Origin: Taishania sp964580465
GTDB lineage: Bacteria; Bacteroidota; Bacteroidia; Flavobacteriales_D; Crocinitomicaceae
Reading direction: 5' to 3'
Assembly (NCBI GenBank): GCA_964580465.1
Contig: CAZOKJ010000003.1
Span: 62,001-126,000, forward strand
Length of the DNA stretch: 64,000 nucleotides
In this document: positions 8,818 through 18,158 of the stretch, piece after piece
How the letters are laid out: each line of letters begins with the position of its first letter
Position numbering within the stretch: the stretch's first letter is position 1
The notes under the pieces: generated by a model
The model's input: the letters and a program-made list of their open reading frames with translations, nothing else
Database searches by the model: none
What the model was told of the DNA's origin: nothing
Position numbers and translations under genes: made by a program

Positions 8818-9438
8818 TTACTTTTTAAAAAGGTTCATTTTATTTTCGTTTCTTGCGATTAATCGTTTGATATTTTTTCTGTGAGCAATGATCACGATAA
8901 TTGAAAGAAAAACTGAAAATGAGTTAAGCCAAATGGAGTGAATTTGGAAAACAAAATAAATAACTGTAGGAAAAGCAATTGCGGCAACAATGGCTCCCAA
9001 AGAAACGTATTGAGAGGCAATAAACACAATTAAAAACAATACAATGCAAATAGCGGCTGCTTGTGGGTGAATTCCAATAATAGCACCCAAAGATGTTGCA
9101 ACTCCTTTACCGCCTTTAAACCCAGCGAACAATGGAAAAACATGTCCCAAAACAGTCATTAAAGCTGCTGCGATTTGTACGGTTATCAACTCATCCGATT
9201 GCCACGCCCCGGCTCCTAAAAGATAGGGAATAAAGGTTGCAAAAAAACCTTTGAGTATGTCTATTGTTAATACAACTATACCCGCTTTTTTACCTAAAAC
9301 TCTAAAGGTATTGGTTGCTCCTGCATTCTTGCTTCCGTGCTCTCTAACATCAATGCCATATTTAGATTTTCCGACCCATACTGCTGTAGGAATAGATCCT
9401 AACAAATAAGCAATGATACCAAAAATTATAAAATTCAT
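8818..9438 (-). CDS. plsY: Glycerol-3-phosphate acyltransferase PlsY
   Basis: A 206-residue inner-membrane enzyme that acylates glycerol-3-phosphate with acyl-phosphate, the first step of phospholipid synthesis. The three conserved PlsY motifs are present: GSIPTAVWVGK near residue 15 with GSKNAGATNTFRVLG following, GHVFPLFAGFKGGKGVAT near residue 100, and the C-terminal AHRKNIKRL. About five to seven membrane spans and the usual length. Its ATG overlaps the stop of the 1539-residue gene by one base (TAATG), so translation is coupled. Confidence 0.95.
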   Translation of the reverse strand: MNFIIFGIIAYLLGSIPTAVWVGKSKYGIDVREHGSKNAGATNTFRVLGKKAGIVVLTIDILKGFFATFIPYLLGAGAWQSDELITVQIAAALMTVLGHVFPLFAGFKGGKGVATSLGAIIGIHPQAAAICIVLFLIVFIASQYVSLGAIVAAIAFPTVIYFVFQIHSIWLNSFSVFLSIIVIIAHRKNIKRLIARNENKMNLFKK

Positions 9439-12400
9439 TATCGTGTAAACAAATTATTAAATACCGTTTTTAAACCTCCTTGGCCTAACTGATACACAAA
9501 GTTTTTTGACTTCCTTTTATCTTCCTTTAACGAAGATATGGCAGTTGATAACTCATTGTCATCCGTCATAATGTCTAATACTCCTTCTTTTCTACCCATT
9601 GTGTAGTTGAAAAAATATTCTTTTCCTGGAGGTCCATCAATTGCAATTCCAAACCAATCTCCACCTGCACCAGAGTACTTTTGTTGGAAAAACGCCTTCA
9701 AAGGTACATATTTCATTACAGGTTTGTCAAACATATTTACTAAAATTGCTGAAGGAACTGTCGTAATGATTCCTTTAAAGTTGTTTTCTGATGGATTACT
9801 ATAGTATTTCATACGTAACCCTGTTAGCGTCATTGTTGATTCCAAAGACGAAGGGATTTTCTTTAATTCTCCTTTTATAGTAAAATCTTCTTGCAATTTA
9901 TCTGCTTCGCTTTGACTTCCCCACAATGTGATGGAAGATTTTAATGTGTTGGTAGCAAAATCCATAGGACTCAACCCGTCAATTGCATTGATTTTATCAG
10001 GAATTTCTTTAAAAAAAGATTTGTTAACTGGGAAGTCAATTTTTGCAGTTAGGTTAAAGGAAATATCACCTGACTTTTGATCATAATCTACAATCCCTGC
10101 TGTCTGAATATTCACTTCACCGTGGTCCATTCCTAAATTCACGATTCCTTCACCCAACATTGAACATGTTTCAGTGTTTAGACTTAAAAAGTTTCCTTTT
10201 TCACTGCGATTGATGAGTTTTTCTTTCGATGCTATTTGGAAGGATTTATCTTCAAAATTGTAACTTAAAAATCCAGAAGAAGTAATGACTATTGGATCAT
10301 TTGGTGCAACTAATGCAGATAGGAAAGTAGGGTAGAGTTCAATACTATCAACATTCATGGCATCTCTCCAAACGATACCTGCAGCAAGTGGTGTTCCTTC
10401 TAAGTTTTTCATAGCATTACTCACTGGAATTTGAATGTTTTTTGGGTCTACATTGCTACTAAATGCTAACCAGTTTTTTTCTAACTTTTCACATGAGTGG
10501 TTAATACGCGTTGCTCCCGTAAATAAAATTTCTGGTGATGAAGCTTTTACTGTCATATCTCCGTAGTAATCAAACTCGGGACTTAACTTAAAGTCTTGGT
10601 CTTTGGAAATTTTACCGCTTGCAATTGTTTGAAAAGAATTATCTAATCCGATTTTGTCCATTACAATATACGTAGCAACACTATCTCGGTTGTAATAAGG
10701 ATATTCACCTACTGCTGTATAAGCTCTACGTGCTGTAATGTCAACTGTGGCTTTTGTAAACGTATGGTATTTTGTGATGTAGTTAGCCACAATTTTAGCA
10801 TTTTGGAATTGATCTAATTTTGCTTTTTTACGGATATTTACCTTCATACTATCCGGATAAATACGAGCATCTGCTACGTTGATGTATTCCACTTGATCAC
10901 AGAATATTGTTTTTAGTTTGATGTCTAACTTTGCTTTTGGAGCTCTAAACTGTAAGGAATCTTGTTTTGGATGTGTAGAGAAAAAGTTTGGGCCAATTAA
11001 GTCTACACCTGAATCAATGGCTAAATCTGTTGCAGATTTTTTCTCCATGTCTATTTGTTCTTTATCCATAAACCAAGTAAACATGTCCATTTTACACATG
11101 TATTGATTGAGCGGGAAGTTAACGGTCGACTCTCCTTGATTTGAGTTGAAAACACCTTTTCTGTCTTTAAAACTTACATGTGAGTTCACATTGTTGGTCT
11201 CAAAAGCTAAACCATCTTCCCCTTGTTCTCTGTCTTTATTAGCTAAACTAAAGCTAGAAGTATCTGCAAATACATCTAAATGTTCGTATCTAAATTTGTT
11301 AGAAACAATTGTAGCCGTACTAAATGTCATTAAACCTTTTCCTTGTATTCCTTTGGGTGTCACGTAGGCAGTGCCTTTTAAGTCAGCTTGGTCTCCAAAA
11401 AACTTAATGTCATTTTTTGTTGTTGAACTTACTTTAAGCATTTCTTTTTTAGGAATATAAGTAATATAAGCTTCATTACATGAAGCTTCAGGAAATAGAA
11501 TACCTTTGTCCACCGCTAAATTTGTAAACTTAACTACACCAACAGTAGAGTCGGGTAGAAAGGTAAATAAATTTTTAGCTATTGATGTTGACTTTACAAA
11601 GTTAATGCTACCATTTCCTTGCAATCCATTTCCTGACAACATGATTTTATTGTCGTATTTCGCACCTGTTCCATAGAAGTTTAATCCTTCTTTAGGTGCA
11701 GTTGTGGAAAAACCAAAGGAATAATCTGGCATGACCTTTAAATCTTCTTTGATAATAGGAAAAATACCTGCAGAGGATAATTCTCCTTGTAATCGCAAAG
11801 CTTTGTCATTAAAGTTGTCTGCACTATCTATTTCAAATGGTTTAATGGTGTAATAGAAACGGGTGCTATCGTACGCTCCTTTAAAAAGATCTTGAGAATT
11901 ATAAAATACTTTGGTACTGTTTTTTATACTAATAACAGGAAAATGAGCTGTTGTCGCATCGTTTTTATTACCTGAACGATTGGTTGGTAAATCAACAATA
12001 ACCTCTCCAGTTGGTTTATTAATGTAAGAATTCATCGCAATACCAGAAGTACCATGAGAAGGATCACGAGGCTGAACGCGTAAAATCATCTCTTCTGTTT
12101 TTAAGAGATTAATTTTATTGTTTTCATAGCTGTAATATGCTTGCAATGTATTGATTTCAGCTTTTCCAACATTAAGCCAACCACTAAACTCCAAATCCCT
12201 GTTTTTCTTAACGATGATTTGACTGTTTTTTGGAAAAATATGAGTGTTTTGTTTGTCTGAAATAGTGATTTGATCCACAGCGACCACATTCAAATCCATT
12301 GTGTTTAAATCGAAAACAGCAAAGTTTTGCATGGCCATTCTTTCTTTGTTGCGTTGTTGAAATTCTTGTTGTAAACGCTGTAGATTGGCATTTTTCTTAA

Positions 12401-14057
12401 TTTCTTCGTCCGTATATCCTTTTAGTTCTTTGTTTCTAAAATCAGAAATAATAGCTATGTTGTCATAATCTTTTTTTCCAGCATTTCCCTTTACATAATT
12501 TTCTAATTTTTCGTTGATATAGACTTTTTTGTTTTCAATGTCATAATTAATAAAACCATAATTGGCTAATTGCAACATAATAGGTTTCATTTGATCCAAC
12601 GAACCACCTAACGCAGTAGCGCATTCTCCATCACTAAATTCATATTTATCGTATTTGTAAGTGTAACGATCAAGCGTTATTAAAGGGTTGACATTCGATA
12701 AACCTTGCAACTGATTGAAAAGACGCACATCATAGAAGTTAAACGATTCAAAACGTGCGAAGCGCTGCTCTAAGCTTGTTCCTTGTTCGTATGTCAAGAA
12801 GATTTTATTGTCTTTACTATTGAAGATTAACTTTGGGACATAGTAATAGAGCTTGTGATAAGAGTCTGAAAATGGTGCTTGTCCCAATCCACTTGTTGGT
12901 CGCGATAATGTTAAAATTCCTTCTTCTAATTGATAGTTAAACAATGCGCTAGGATGGGTGATAGAATCGCCGCTAGCTGTGTAAAAACTTGTAAAAGCCC
13001 TATTGCTGGTGATTAGATTGTCTAAAATGTTAATTTCTGAAGATTTTACAACAATGAATGGTTTTCCATTCTTAAGGACTTGAACAGTTGCTGGTTTTTT
13101 AGAACTACCAGCGCCAACGAATCGAGCTCCACGCATTTGAAATGTTCCTTCGTAGTTAACATTGGTTTTGATGTTGTTAATTTTTATGTCTGATTTAAAG
13201 GAGTTAAATTGTGGATATACATTGTGCTCTTCTCGTGTCTTTTTCAAAGCATTTTCACCTAAAGTACCGTCAATTAATTCTTTGTAATAAGGTGTTTTAA
13301 GCTTGACTGAGTCGATGTTGACAATGGTGTTTTTTAGAGAAATTTGGTGTTTGCCAATTTGGGCATACGTTTCATTTTTAGGGAGTCCTACTTTTTCCCA
13401 AGTAATGGTACCTCCATTTCCAAGCCAGCGTTGTAGCGTAGGGTCGTAAGTTCCGCTTGTATTGTAAACGACAATACTATCGCTGTATTTAGTAGTTTTT
13501 CTATTGCTTCCAGCTGCATCGACAAGGCGACAAACTAGGTTTCCTTCGGATAATTCAATGAATGGTTTGTCATCGTATTTAAATTCATATTTTCCACCTT
13601 CATAAAACCATTCAAAATTGGTTTTTCCAGCTAGTTTTCGATCAAAGAAAAAACCAGCTGCAGATTCAGCAAAGTCTGTGAAACGTTTTGGGTTTTTACT
13701 AGCAAGTAATTTGTCAATTGTACTGTGAAAAGCGTTGTAACTCGCCTCTGATTGTTTGTTTTTTACTAATGAATAAATAGAGAAAACATAGTTGTAAATA
13801 TCAGGATAGACATCCATTCTCTTTGCTACCAATGCATTGCAAGTCGTTACCATGTTGGTGAAATACTTGTCAGGCATTTCATTGGTTTGTATCAACATGA
13901 CGCTCAATTCATCTTTGACAAATTTTGCTAATTCCCCTCTTCCATAAGGTGAAAGCGCTGTTTGAAATTCTTTAACGAATTTAGCTTTGTCCATGCTATA
14001 TTGTCCCCACAATGAGAAACTAGCTAAAAATAAAACCAAAGAGAGTACTTTATTCAT
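9438..14057 (-). CDS. Large exported protein of unknown function (1539 residues)
   Basis: I do not recognise this protein. It has a signal peptide (first about 18 residues, ending SLWG) and no obvious transmembrane helix after it. The body is rich in alternating short strands (KIFLTYEQG, INTLQAYYSYENNKINLL, TVNFPLNQY), which suggests repeated beta-sandwich or beta-helix-like architecture with a helical N-terminal 150 residues. I see no catalytic motif and no T9SS sorting tail. The gene sits between prmA (52-base gap) and plsY (1-base overlap). A periplasmic or outer-membrane-facing role is inference from the signal peptide. The ATG start at 14057 is well placed before the hydrophobic segment. 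Confidence 0.75.
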   Translation of the reverse strand: MNKVLSLVLFLASFSLWGQYSMDKAKFVKEFQTALSPYGRGELAKFVKDELSVMLIQTNEMPDKYFTNMVTTCNALVAKRMDVYPDIYNYVFSIYSLVKNKQSEASYNAFHSTIDKLLASKNPKRFTDFAESAAGFFFDRKLAGKTNFEWFYEGGKYEFKYDDKPFIELSEGNLVCRLVDAAGSNRKTTKYSDSIVVYNTSGTYDPTLQRWLGNGGTITWEKVGLPKNETYAQIGKHQISLKNTIVNIDSVKLKTPYYKELIDGTLGENALKKTREEHNVYPQFNSFKSDIKINNIKTNVNYEGTFQMRGARFVGAGSSKKPATVQVLKNGKPFIVVKSSEINILDNLITSNRAFTSFYTASGDSITHPSALFNYQLEEGILTLSRPTSGLGQAPFSDSYHKLYYYVPKLIFNSKDNKIFLTYEQGTSLEQRFARFESFNFYDVRLFNQLQGLSNVNPLITLDRYTYKYDKYEFSDGECATALGGSLDQMKPIMLQLANYGFINYDIENKKVYINEKLENYVKGNAGKKDYDNIAIISDFRNKELKGYTDEEIKKNANLQRLQQEFQQRNKERMAMQNFAVFDLNTMDLNVVAVDQITISDKQNTHIFPKNSQIIVKKNRDLEFSGWLNVGKAEINTLQAYYSYENNKINLLKTEEMILRVQPRDPSHGTSGIAMNSYINKPTGEVIVDLPTNRSGNKNDATTAHFPVISIKNSTKVFYNSQDLFKGAYDSTRFYYTIKPFEIDSADNFNDKALRLQGELSSAGIFPIIKEDLKVMPDYSFGFSTTAPKEGLNFYGTGAKYDNKIMLSGNGLQGNGSINFVKSTSIAKNLFTFLPDSTVGVVKFTNLAVDKGILFPEASCNEAYITYIPKKEMLKVSSTTKNDIKFFGDQADLKGTAYVTPKGIQGKGLMTFSTATIVSNKFRYEHLDVFADTSSFSLANKDREQGEDGLAFETNNVNSHVSFKDRKGVFNSNQGESTVNFPLNQYMCKMDMFTWFMDKEQIDMEKKSATDLAIDSGVDLIGPNFFSTHPKQDSLQFRAPKAKLDIKLKTIFCDQVEYINVADARIYPDSMKVNIRKKAKLDQFQNAKIVANYITKYHTFTKATVDITARRAYTAVGEYPYYNRDSVATYIVMDKIGLDNSFQTIASGKISKDQDFKLSPEFDYYGDMTVKASSPEILFTGATRINHSCEKLEKNWLAFSSNVDPKNIQIPVSNAMKNLEGTPLAAGIVWRDAMNVDSIELYPTFLSALVAPNDPIVITSSGFLSYNFEDKSFQIASKEKLINRSEKGNFLSLNTETCSMLGEGIVNLGMDHGEVNIQTAGIVDYDQKSGDISFNLTAKIDFPVNKSFFKEIPDKINAIDGLSPMDFATNTLKSSITLWGSQSEADKLQEDFTIKGELKKIPSSLESTMTLTGLRMKYYSNPSENNFKGIITTVPSAILVNMFDKPVMKYVPLKAFFQQKYSGAGGDWFGIAIDGPPGKEYFFNYTMGRKEGVLDIMTDDNELSTAISSLKEDKRKSKNFVYQLGQGGLKTVFNNLFTR

Positions 14058-14086
14058 ACGTAATTATTTTAAGCGTTTTATCAATT

Positions 14087-14107
14087 TTTTGTAAGTAGCT
14101 TACAAAA
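14087..14107. repeat. Perfect 9-bp inverted repeat between prmA and the 1539-residue gene
   Basis: TTTTGTAAG, 3-base loop, CTTACAAAA, in the 52-base gap upstream of the 1539-residue gene. No T-tract follows in the minus direction, so it is a poor terminator; an operator or an mRNA-processing hairpin would fit equally well. Confidence 0.5.
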
Positions 14108-14109
14108 GA

Positions 14110-14955
14110 TTATAACGATTGTTTTTTTAGTTTTATTGCTGCCCAATTGTCTTTTTTATACACTTTATCTAATTCAAAATGATGTGCTTGAGCAAAATTC
14201 ACTAATTCATCAACATCAGAGTCAAAAAAACCACTAAGCAACAATGTTCCTCCTTCCACAAGAATGTTAGAATAAGTTGGAATTTGGTTTTTGAGCACGT
14301 TTTTATTGATGTTAGCAAGAATCAAATCAATAGTTCTGTTCTCCAATAAGTCCACGTCACCACAAAGTGCTTCAATGTGCTTGCATTGATTACGTTCAGC
14401 GTTTTCGATGGTGTTTTCTACCGACCAATCTTCAATATCAATCGCTAAAATTTCTTTGGCTCCAAGTTTTTCAGCGATAATAGCCAAAACTCCTGTTCCC
14501 GTTCCCATATCTAGCACGCGATTGGGCATTTTTTCAATGTCAAACAATGCTTTCGACATCATCCAAGTTGTTTGATGGTGTCCTGTTCCAAATGACATTT
14601 TCGGTTGAATTTCTACTATCATTCCTTTGGCTAGAGAACGGTCGTGAAATGGAGCTAAAATACTTACTAATTCTTCCACGTGCACTGGTTCAAAATCGCT
14701 TTCCCACACTGCATTCCAGTTTTGAGCGGGAATGATGCTATGAGTGAATGAAAATGTTACATCTTCTCTTTGCTCACCTAAAAATGTTTCTTGTATGGCA
14801 CGTTCAACAGAAGTTTGTCCTACTTGACCATAAGCTAATACACCATCTTCAGTATCAACAAAGCTTTCAAATCCAGCATCTGCTAGTTGAACCACTATAA
14901 GTTCATTAAATGGCCAAAGAGGTTGAAGCTTGATATTGAGTTCGATGTAATCCAT
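14110..14955 (-). CDS. prmA: Ribosomal protein L11 methyltransferase
   Basis: A 281-residue class I SAM-dependent methyltransferase that trimethylates ribosomal protein L11. The SAM-binding motif I is VLDMGTGTGVLAI, preceded by KMSFGTGHHQTT, which is specific to PrmA. The catalytic-site motif appears as LANINKNVL (commonly NANIxxNxL). The N-terminal 100 residues form the L11-recognition domain. The start directly abuts the tpiA stop (no intergenic base), in the same transcription unit. Confidence 0.95.
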   Translation of the reverse strand: MDYIELNIKLQPLWPFNELIVVQLADAGFESFVDTEDGVLAYGQVGQTSVERAIQETFLGEQREDVTFSFTHSIIPAQNWNAVWESDFEPVHVEELVSILAPFHDRSLAKGMIVEIQPKMSFGTGHHQTTWMMSKALFDIEKMPNRVLDMGTGTGVLAIIAEKLGAKEILAIDIEDWSVENTIENAERNQCKHIEALCGDVDLLENRTIDLILANINKNVLKNQIPTYSNILVEGGTLLLSGFFDSDVDELVNFAQAHHFELDKVYKKDNWAAIKLKKQSL

Positions 14956-15699
14956 TTAAAATGATTTTATAATTTGTTTGAACGAGTCTGATTTTAAGGA
15001 TGCTCCACCAACTAACCCACCGTCCACATTAGGGTTGGAAAATAATTCTCTTGCATTGTTTTCATTACAGCTCCCACCATATAGGATACTGATTTTCTCA
15101 GCTGTTTCCTGACCATATTGCTGTGCAATAAAAGTTCTGATAGTTGCATGCATTTCTTCCGCTTGACTAGAAGAGGCTGTTAATCCTGTACCAATAGCCC
15201 AAATAGGTTCGTAAGCAATGATGCATTTTTCTATTGATGCTTTGTCTAAGTGAAAAAGACTTTCTTTAATTTGAGCGGTAACAAAAGATTTTTCATTTCC
15301 TGCTTCTCGAATTGAAAGAGGTTCACCACAACAAAATACGGGCGTCATTTCTGCTCTTAAGCAAGCGTCGACCTTTTCTTTTAGGAATTCATTACTTTCG
15401 TTGAAGTATTCTCTTCTTTCACTGTGACCAATTAGCACATGTTCAATGCCTGTTGTTTTTAATTGATCAAAAGATGTTTCACCTGTGTATGCTCCACTGG
15501 CTTTTGGGTAAGCATTTTGTGCACCAATTTTGACAACAGATTGATTTTGTTGTTGTAAGGGTAAAATATACGGAGTTGATGGAAAAACAATTACTTCAAC
15601 GTCTGTTTTTTCGGTAGTTGCTAAAGATTGAAACAAAACATTGGCTTCACTCCAACTCAAATTCATTTTCCAATTTCCTGCTACAATTTTTTTTCTCAT
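14956..15699 (-). CDS. tpiA: Triosephosphate isomerase
   Basis: A 247-residue glycolytic enzyme interconverting dihydroxyacetone phosphate and glyceraldehyde-3-phosphate. The active-site elements are all present: Lys in GNWKMN (N-terminus), His in IGHSERREYF, Glu in AYEPIWAIGTG, and the phosphate-binding YGGSC and GLVGGASL. Length is standard. The start overlaps the DoxX-like gene stop by one base, and prmA follows with no gap. Confidence 0.97.
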   Translation of the reverse strand: MRKKIVAGNWKMNLSWSEANVLFQSLATTEKTDVEVIVFPSTPYILPLQQQNQSVVKIGAQNAYPKASGAYTGETSFDQLKTTGIEHVLIGHSERREYFNESNEFLKEKVDACLRAEMTPVFCCGEPLSIREAGNEKSFVTAQIKESLFHLDKASIEKCIIAYEPIWAIGTGLTASSSQAEEMHATIRTFIAQQYGQETAEKISILYGGSCNENNARELFSNPNVDGGLVGGASLKSDSFKQIIKSF

Positions 15700-17594
15700 T
15701 ATTTCTTAAATAAGTTTTTGTTTAACCAATCAAAAGATGGAATAGATCTAAACGTAAATTTTCCTGTCACAATTCCTTTTTGTACAATCATCATAGAAGG
15801 GTTGCTACGGGCAATTGTTTTTAATTCGATTTCATCATTTGTAAACATAGGAATGTCAAACTTGTATTTTTTTCTAAATGCTAACATGTCCTCTCTGCTG
15901 GCGCTACAAAGCAATACCATAGGAATTTCCTTTTCTTTTGCTTTAGCAAAAATAGCTTTGTAGTTTTCTACCGTACTCCAATCTGCTTCGTTGAGATTTT
16001 TAGTTGTAACAACAATGATATCATCAGCAGAAGCAATGTAATCACGGATGCTGATTTCTGAAATTTCAGCGTCAACTTGATAAGTCGTGTCTAGTATTTT
16101 ATAATATTCAGGAGTGTATTCTTCTAAAGTGAATTCTTCCATAGGTACCTCATAAACATCGTCCGAACTCAAGTTTTTTACACGAACAATTTGTTCTACA
16201 TTTTCGGCTAAAAAAGCGTTAATATAAGCCAATTCTTTTTCAGGTTGAGATAAGTCACTCACTTGAATATATGGATTAAACTGTTGCGTAATGGATGGTA
16301 ATTTTGTTGGCTTAATTACTTTTTGAACCATATCAACATATTCCCATTCATCTTCTTTTTCCCAAATTTTAGAGTCGTTATATTCTTTTGAATCTGCATC
16401 ATACAAACGTTCTTCTTTCGTCTTTTTATTCACATAACGCAGCATGTTTTGGTAAATTCCTTCTTCACCGTTGTTCATTAATTCCTTGAGGTTAGAACCC
16501 AATGCATACGGACGATAATCTTTCATTGGTTCGTAACGCAACACAAAGAAAATAAAGATAAAAGAAATGAAAACGACAAATAAAGAAGAACCCCAATAAT
16601 TGCCTAGTAGTGGTCCACCAACGCGCAACATCCATAGTGCGCCAACAATTCCAACTAAAGCAAATAAAATGGTGAAGTACCAACTAAAGATATATGCAAA
16701 AAATGCAACAACTATCAAGGAAGCTAATCCAAAAGTAAGGTTTTGTTTTCTTGTGTTAGGTCGGATAATCCATTGAGCAGCAAAAATCCATAAACCTAAA
16801 TACAATACAATGATGTCTTTCCAAAGCGATTCTTTTGGTGTTAAAGAACGACCAATAGATCCCTTCATCGCATCACCAAAGCATCCACAGTCATCAACAC
16901 ATTGTGGCTGTTTACTTTCTTCTACAACTAATTCATCCTTGGTTTGACTAATGATTTTTATATCTTCATCTGTTTTTGCCTGTTGAATTTTGAGCTGTGC
17001 AACAGGATCACTCATTTCATACGTGTCTCTATCAATGAATTTCTTGTCAGAGTTACAAGTTGCAGTATGCCATGTTAAGAAAGTGAAAAACACCATCATT
17101 GGAATTAATAAGTAAGAAACAAGTTTGATTTTTCCTCCAATAATGAGTAATACACCTAAGACAATTTCTAAAATGCAGATGATGACACTAAGTGCTAGTG
17201 CGTGTTCAATAAAAAATTCAAGCGAGAAACCAGGAGCTCCAAACCATTCTTTAATTCGATAAGCAAGTGCGCCATCTTCAAAATATTCTTCTAATTTGTA
17301 TGAAAAACCCAGTGGATCATTAGCTTTGACTAATCCCGAAACAATGAATAAACCACCAATAAAAGCGCGAGACACATTCGCCATCATTAAGCGTCCTTGG
17401 AAAATGATTAATCCAGCAATGGTTATCGACATTAAGGTGTAACCAATAATTTTAACAAGAAGTGCATTTCCGTTAAAATTGTCATGATACCCAATGGTAA
17501 TGAGTGTTAATCCAGTTAGGTTTATTAACACAAATAAGAGGTTAAATACAAAAGATTTTCCTCCAACAGAGGCTTTTAGATTTGTTTTTCCCAT
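15699..17594 (-). CDS. DoxX/BT_3928-like membrane protein with thioredoxin-like C-terminus
   Basis: A 631-residue protein. The first 340 residues contain about eight to nine membrane helices, with a DoxX-like segment (FIGGLFIVSGLVKANDPLGF) and a cysteine-rich loop containing VDDCGCFGDAMKG, typical of BT_3928-type proteins and related to MauE/DoxX. Residues 340-500 are a hydrophilic insert. About 500-631 look like a thioredoxin fold (DIIVVTTKNLNEADW, IPMVLLCSASREDMLAF, SNPSMMIVQKG) with no CxxC active site. Disulfide or quinone chemistry in the envelope is plausible from the family but unproven. It lies between DUF1599 (11-base gap) and tpiA (1-base overlap), an arrangement I associate with Bacteroidota. 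Confidence 0.83.
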   Translation of the reverse strand: MGKTNLKASVGGKSFVFNLLFVLINLTGLTLITIGYHDNFNGNALLVKIIGYTLMSITIAGLIIFQGRLMMANVSRAFIGGLFIVSGLVKANDPLGFSYKLEEYFEDGALAYRIKEWFGAPGFSLEFFIEHALALSVIICILEIVLGVLLIIGGKIKLVSYLLIPMMVFFTFLTWHTATCNSDKKFIDRDTYEMSDPVAQLKIQQAKTDEDIKIISQTKDELVVEESKQPQCVDDCGCFGDAMKGSIGRSLTPKESLWKDIIVLYLGLWIFAAQWIIRPNTRKQNLTFGLASLIVVAFFAYIFSWYFTILFALVGIVGALWMLRVGGPLLGNYWGSSLFVVFISFIFIFFVLRYEPMKDYRPYALGSNLKELMNNGEEGIYQNMLRYVNKKTKEERLYDADSKEYNDSKIWEKEDEWEYVDMVQKVIKPTKLPSITQQFNPYIQVSDLSQPEKELAYINAFLAENVEQIVRVKNLSSDDVYEVPMEEFTLEEYTPEYYKILDTTYQVDAEISEISIRDYIASADDIIVVTTKNLNEADWSTVENYKAIFAKAKEKEIPMVLLCSASREDMLAFRKKYKFDIPMFTNDEIELKTIARSNPSMMIVQKGIVTGKFTFRSIPSFDWLNKNLFKK

Positions 17595-17605
17595 TTGATT
17601 TAGTT

Positions 17606-18148
17606 TTAGTCGTTTTGAGTTATATGAATTAAAGCAAAAACAGCATAGTTTAACATGTCGTAGTAATTAGCATCTATGCCTTCGCTTATAATTGTTGTTC
17701 CTTTGTTGTCTTCAATTTGTTTGACTCTCAATATCTTAGTTAGAATCAAATCAGTCAAAGAACTAACACGCATATCTCGCCAAGCTTCGCCATAATCATG
17801 GTTTTTCTTCTTCATTAATTGATAAGCTCCTTCTGCGTATTTTTCATACAATTGAATGGCTTCTTCTTCCGATAAATCAATTTTAGTTAGATCCTTTTCT
17901 CCTAATTGAATCAAGGCCATGATGCAATAATTAACAATAGCCATGAATTCTCCTTCAATTGTTTCACCAACTTTGTTTAAACCAGTTTCTTGAATGGTAC
18001 GAATGCGTTGTGCTTTGATAAACAATTGATCAGTTAAGGAACTAGGACGTAAAATACGCCACGAAGTACCATAATCTTTTGTTTTTTTACTGTAAATTTC
18101 CTTACAGTTTGCAATTACTTTTGTATATTGTGCGTCAGTTTGACTCAT
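17606..18148 (-). CDS. DUF1599 protein (two repeats)
   Basis: A 180-residue protein starting at the ATG at 18148 (MSQTDAQ). The open frame extends upstream to 18271, but that part has no family similarity and would run into folP. Two related halves are visible: KTKDYGTSWRILRPSSLTDQ at about residues 25-45 and KKNHDYGEAWRDMRVSSLTD at about 115-135, both with the KxxDYGxxWRxxRxSSLTD signature of DUF1599. Function is not established; the domain has been linked to nucleotide modification or hydrolysis. It is the first gene of the long minus-strand unit and is divergent from folP. Confidence 0.88.
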   Translation of the reverse strand: MSQTDAQYTKVIANCKEIYSKKTKDYGTSWRILRPSSLTDQLFIKAQRIRTIQETGLNKVGETIEGEFMAIVNYCIMALIQLGEKDLTKIDLSEEEAIQLYEKYAEGAYQLMKKKNHDYGEAWRDMRVSSLTDLILTKILRVKQIEDNKGTTIISEGIDANYYDMLNYAVFALIHITQND

Positions 18149-18158
18149 TTTTATTCTT

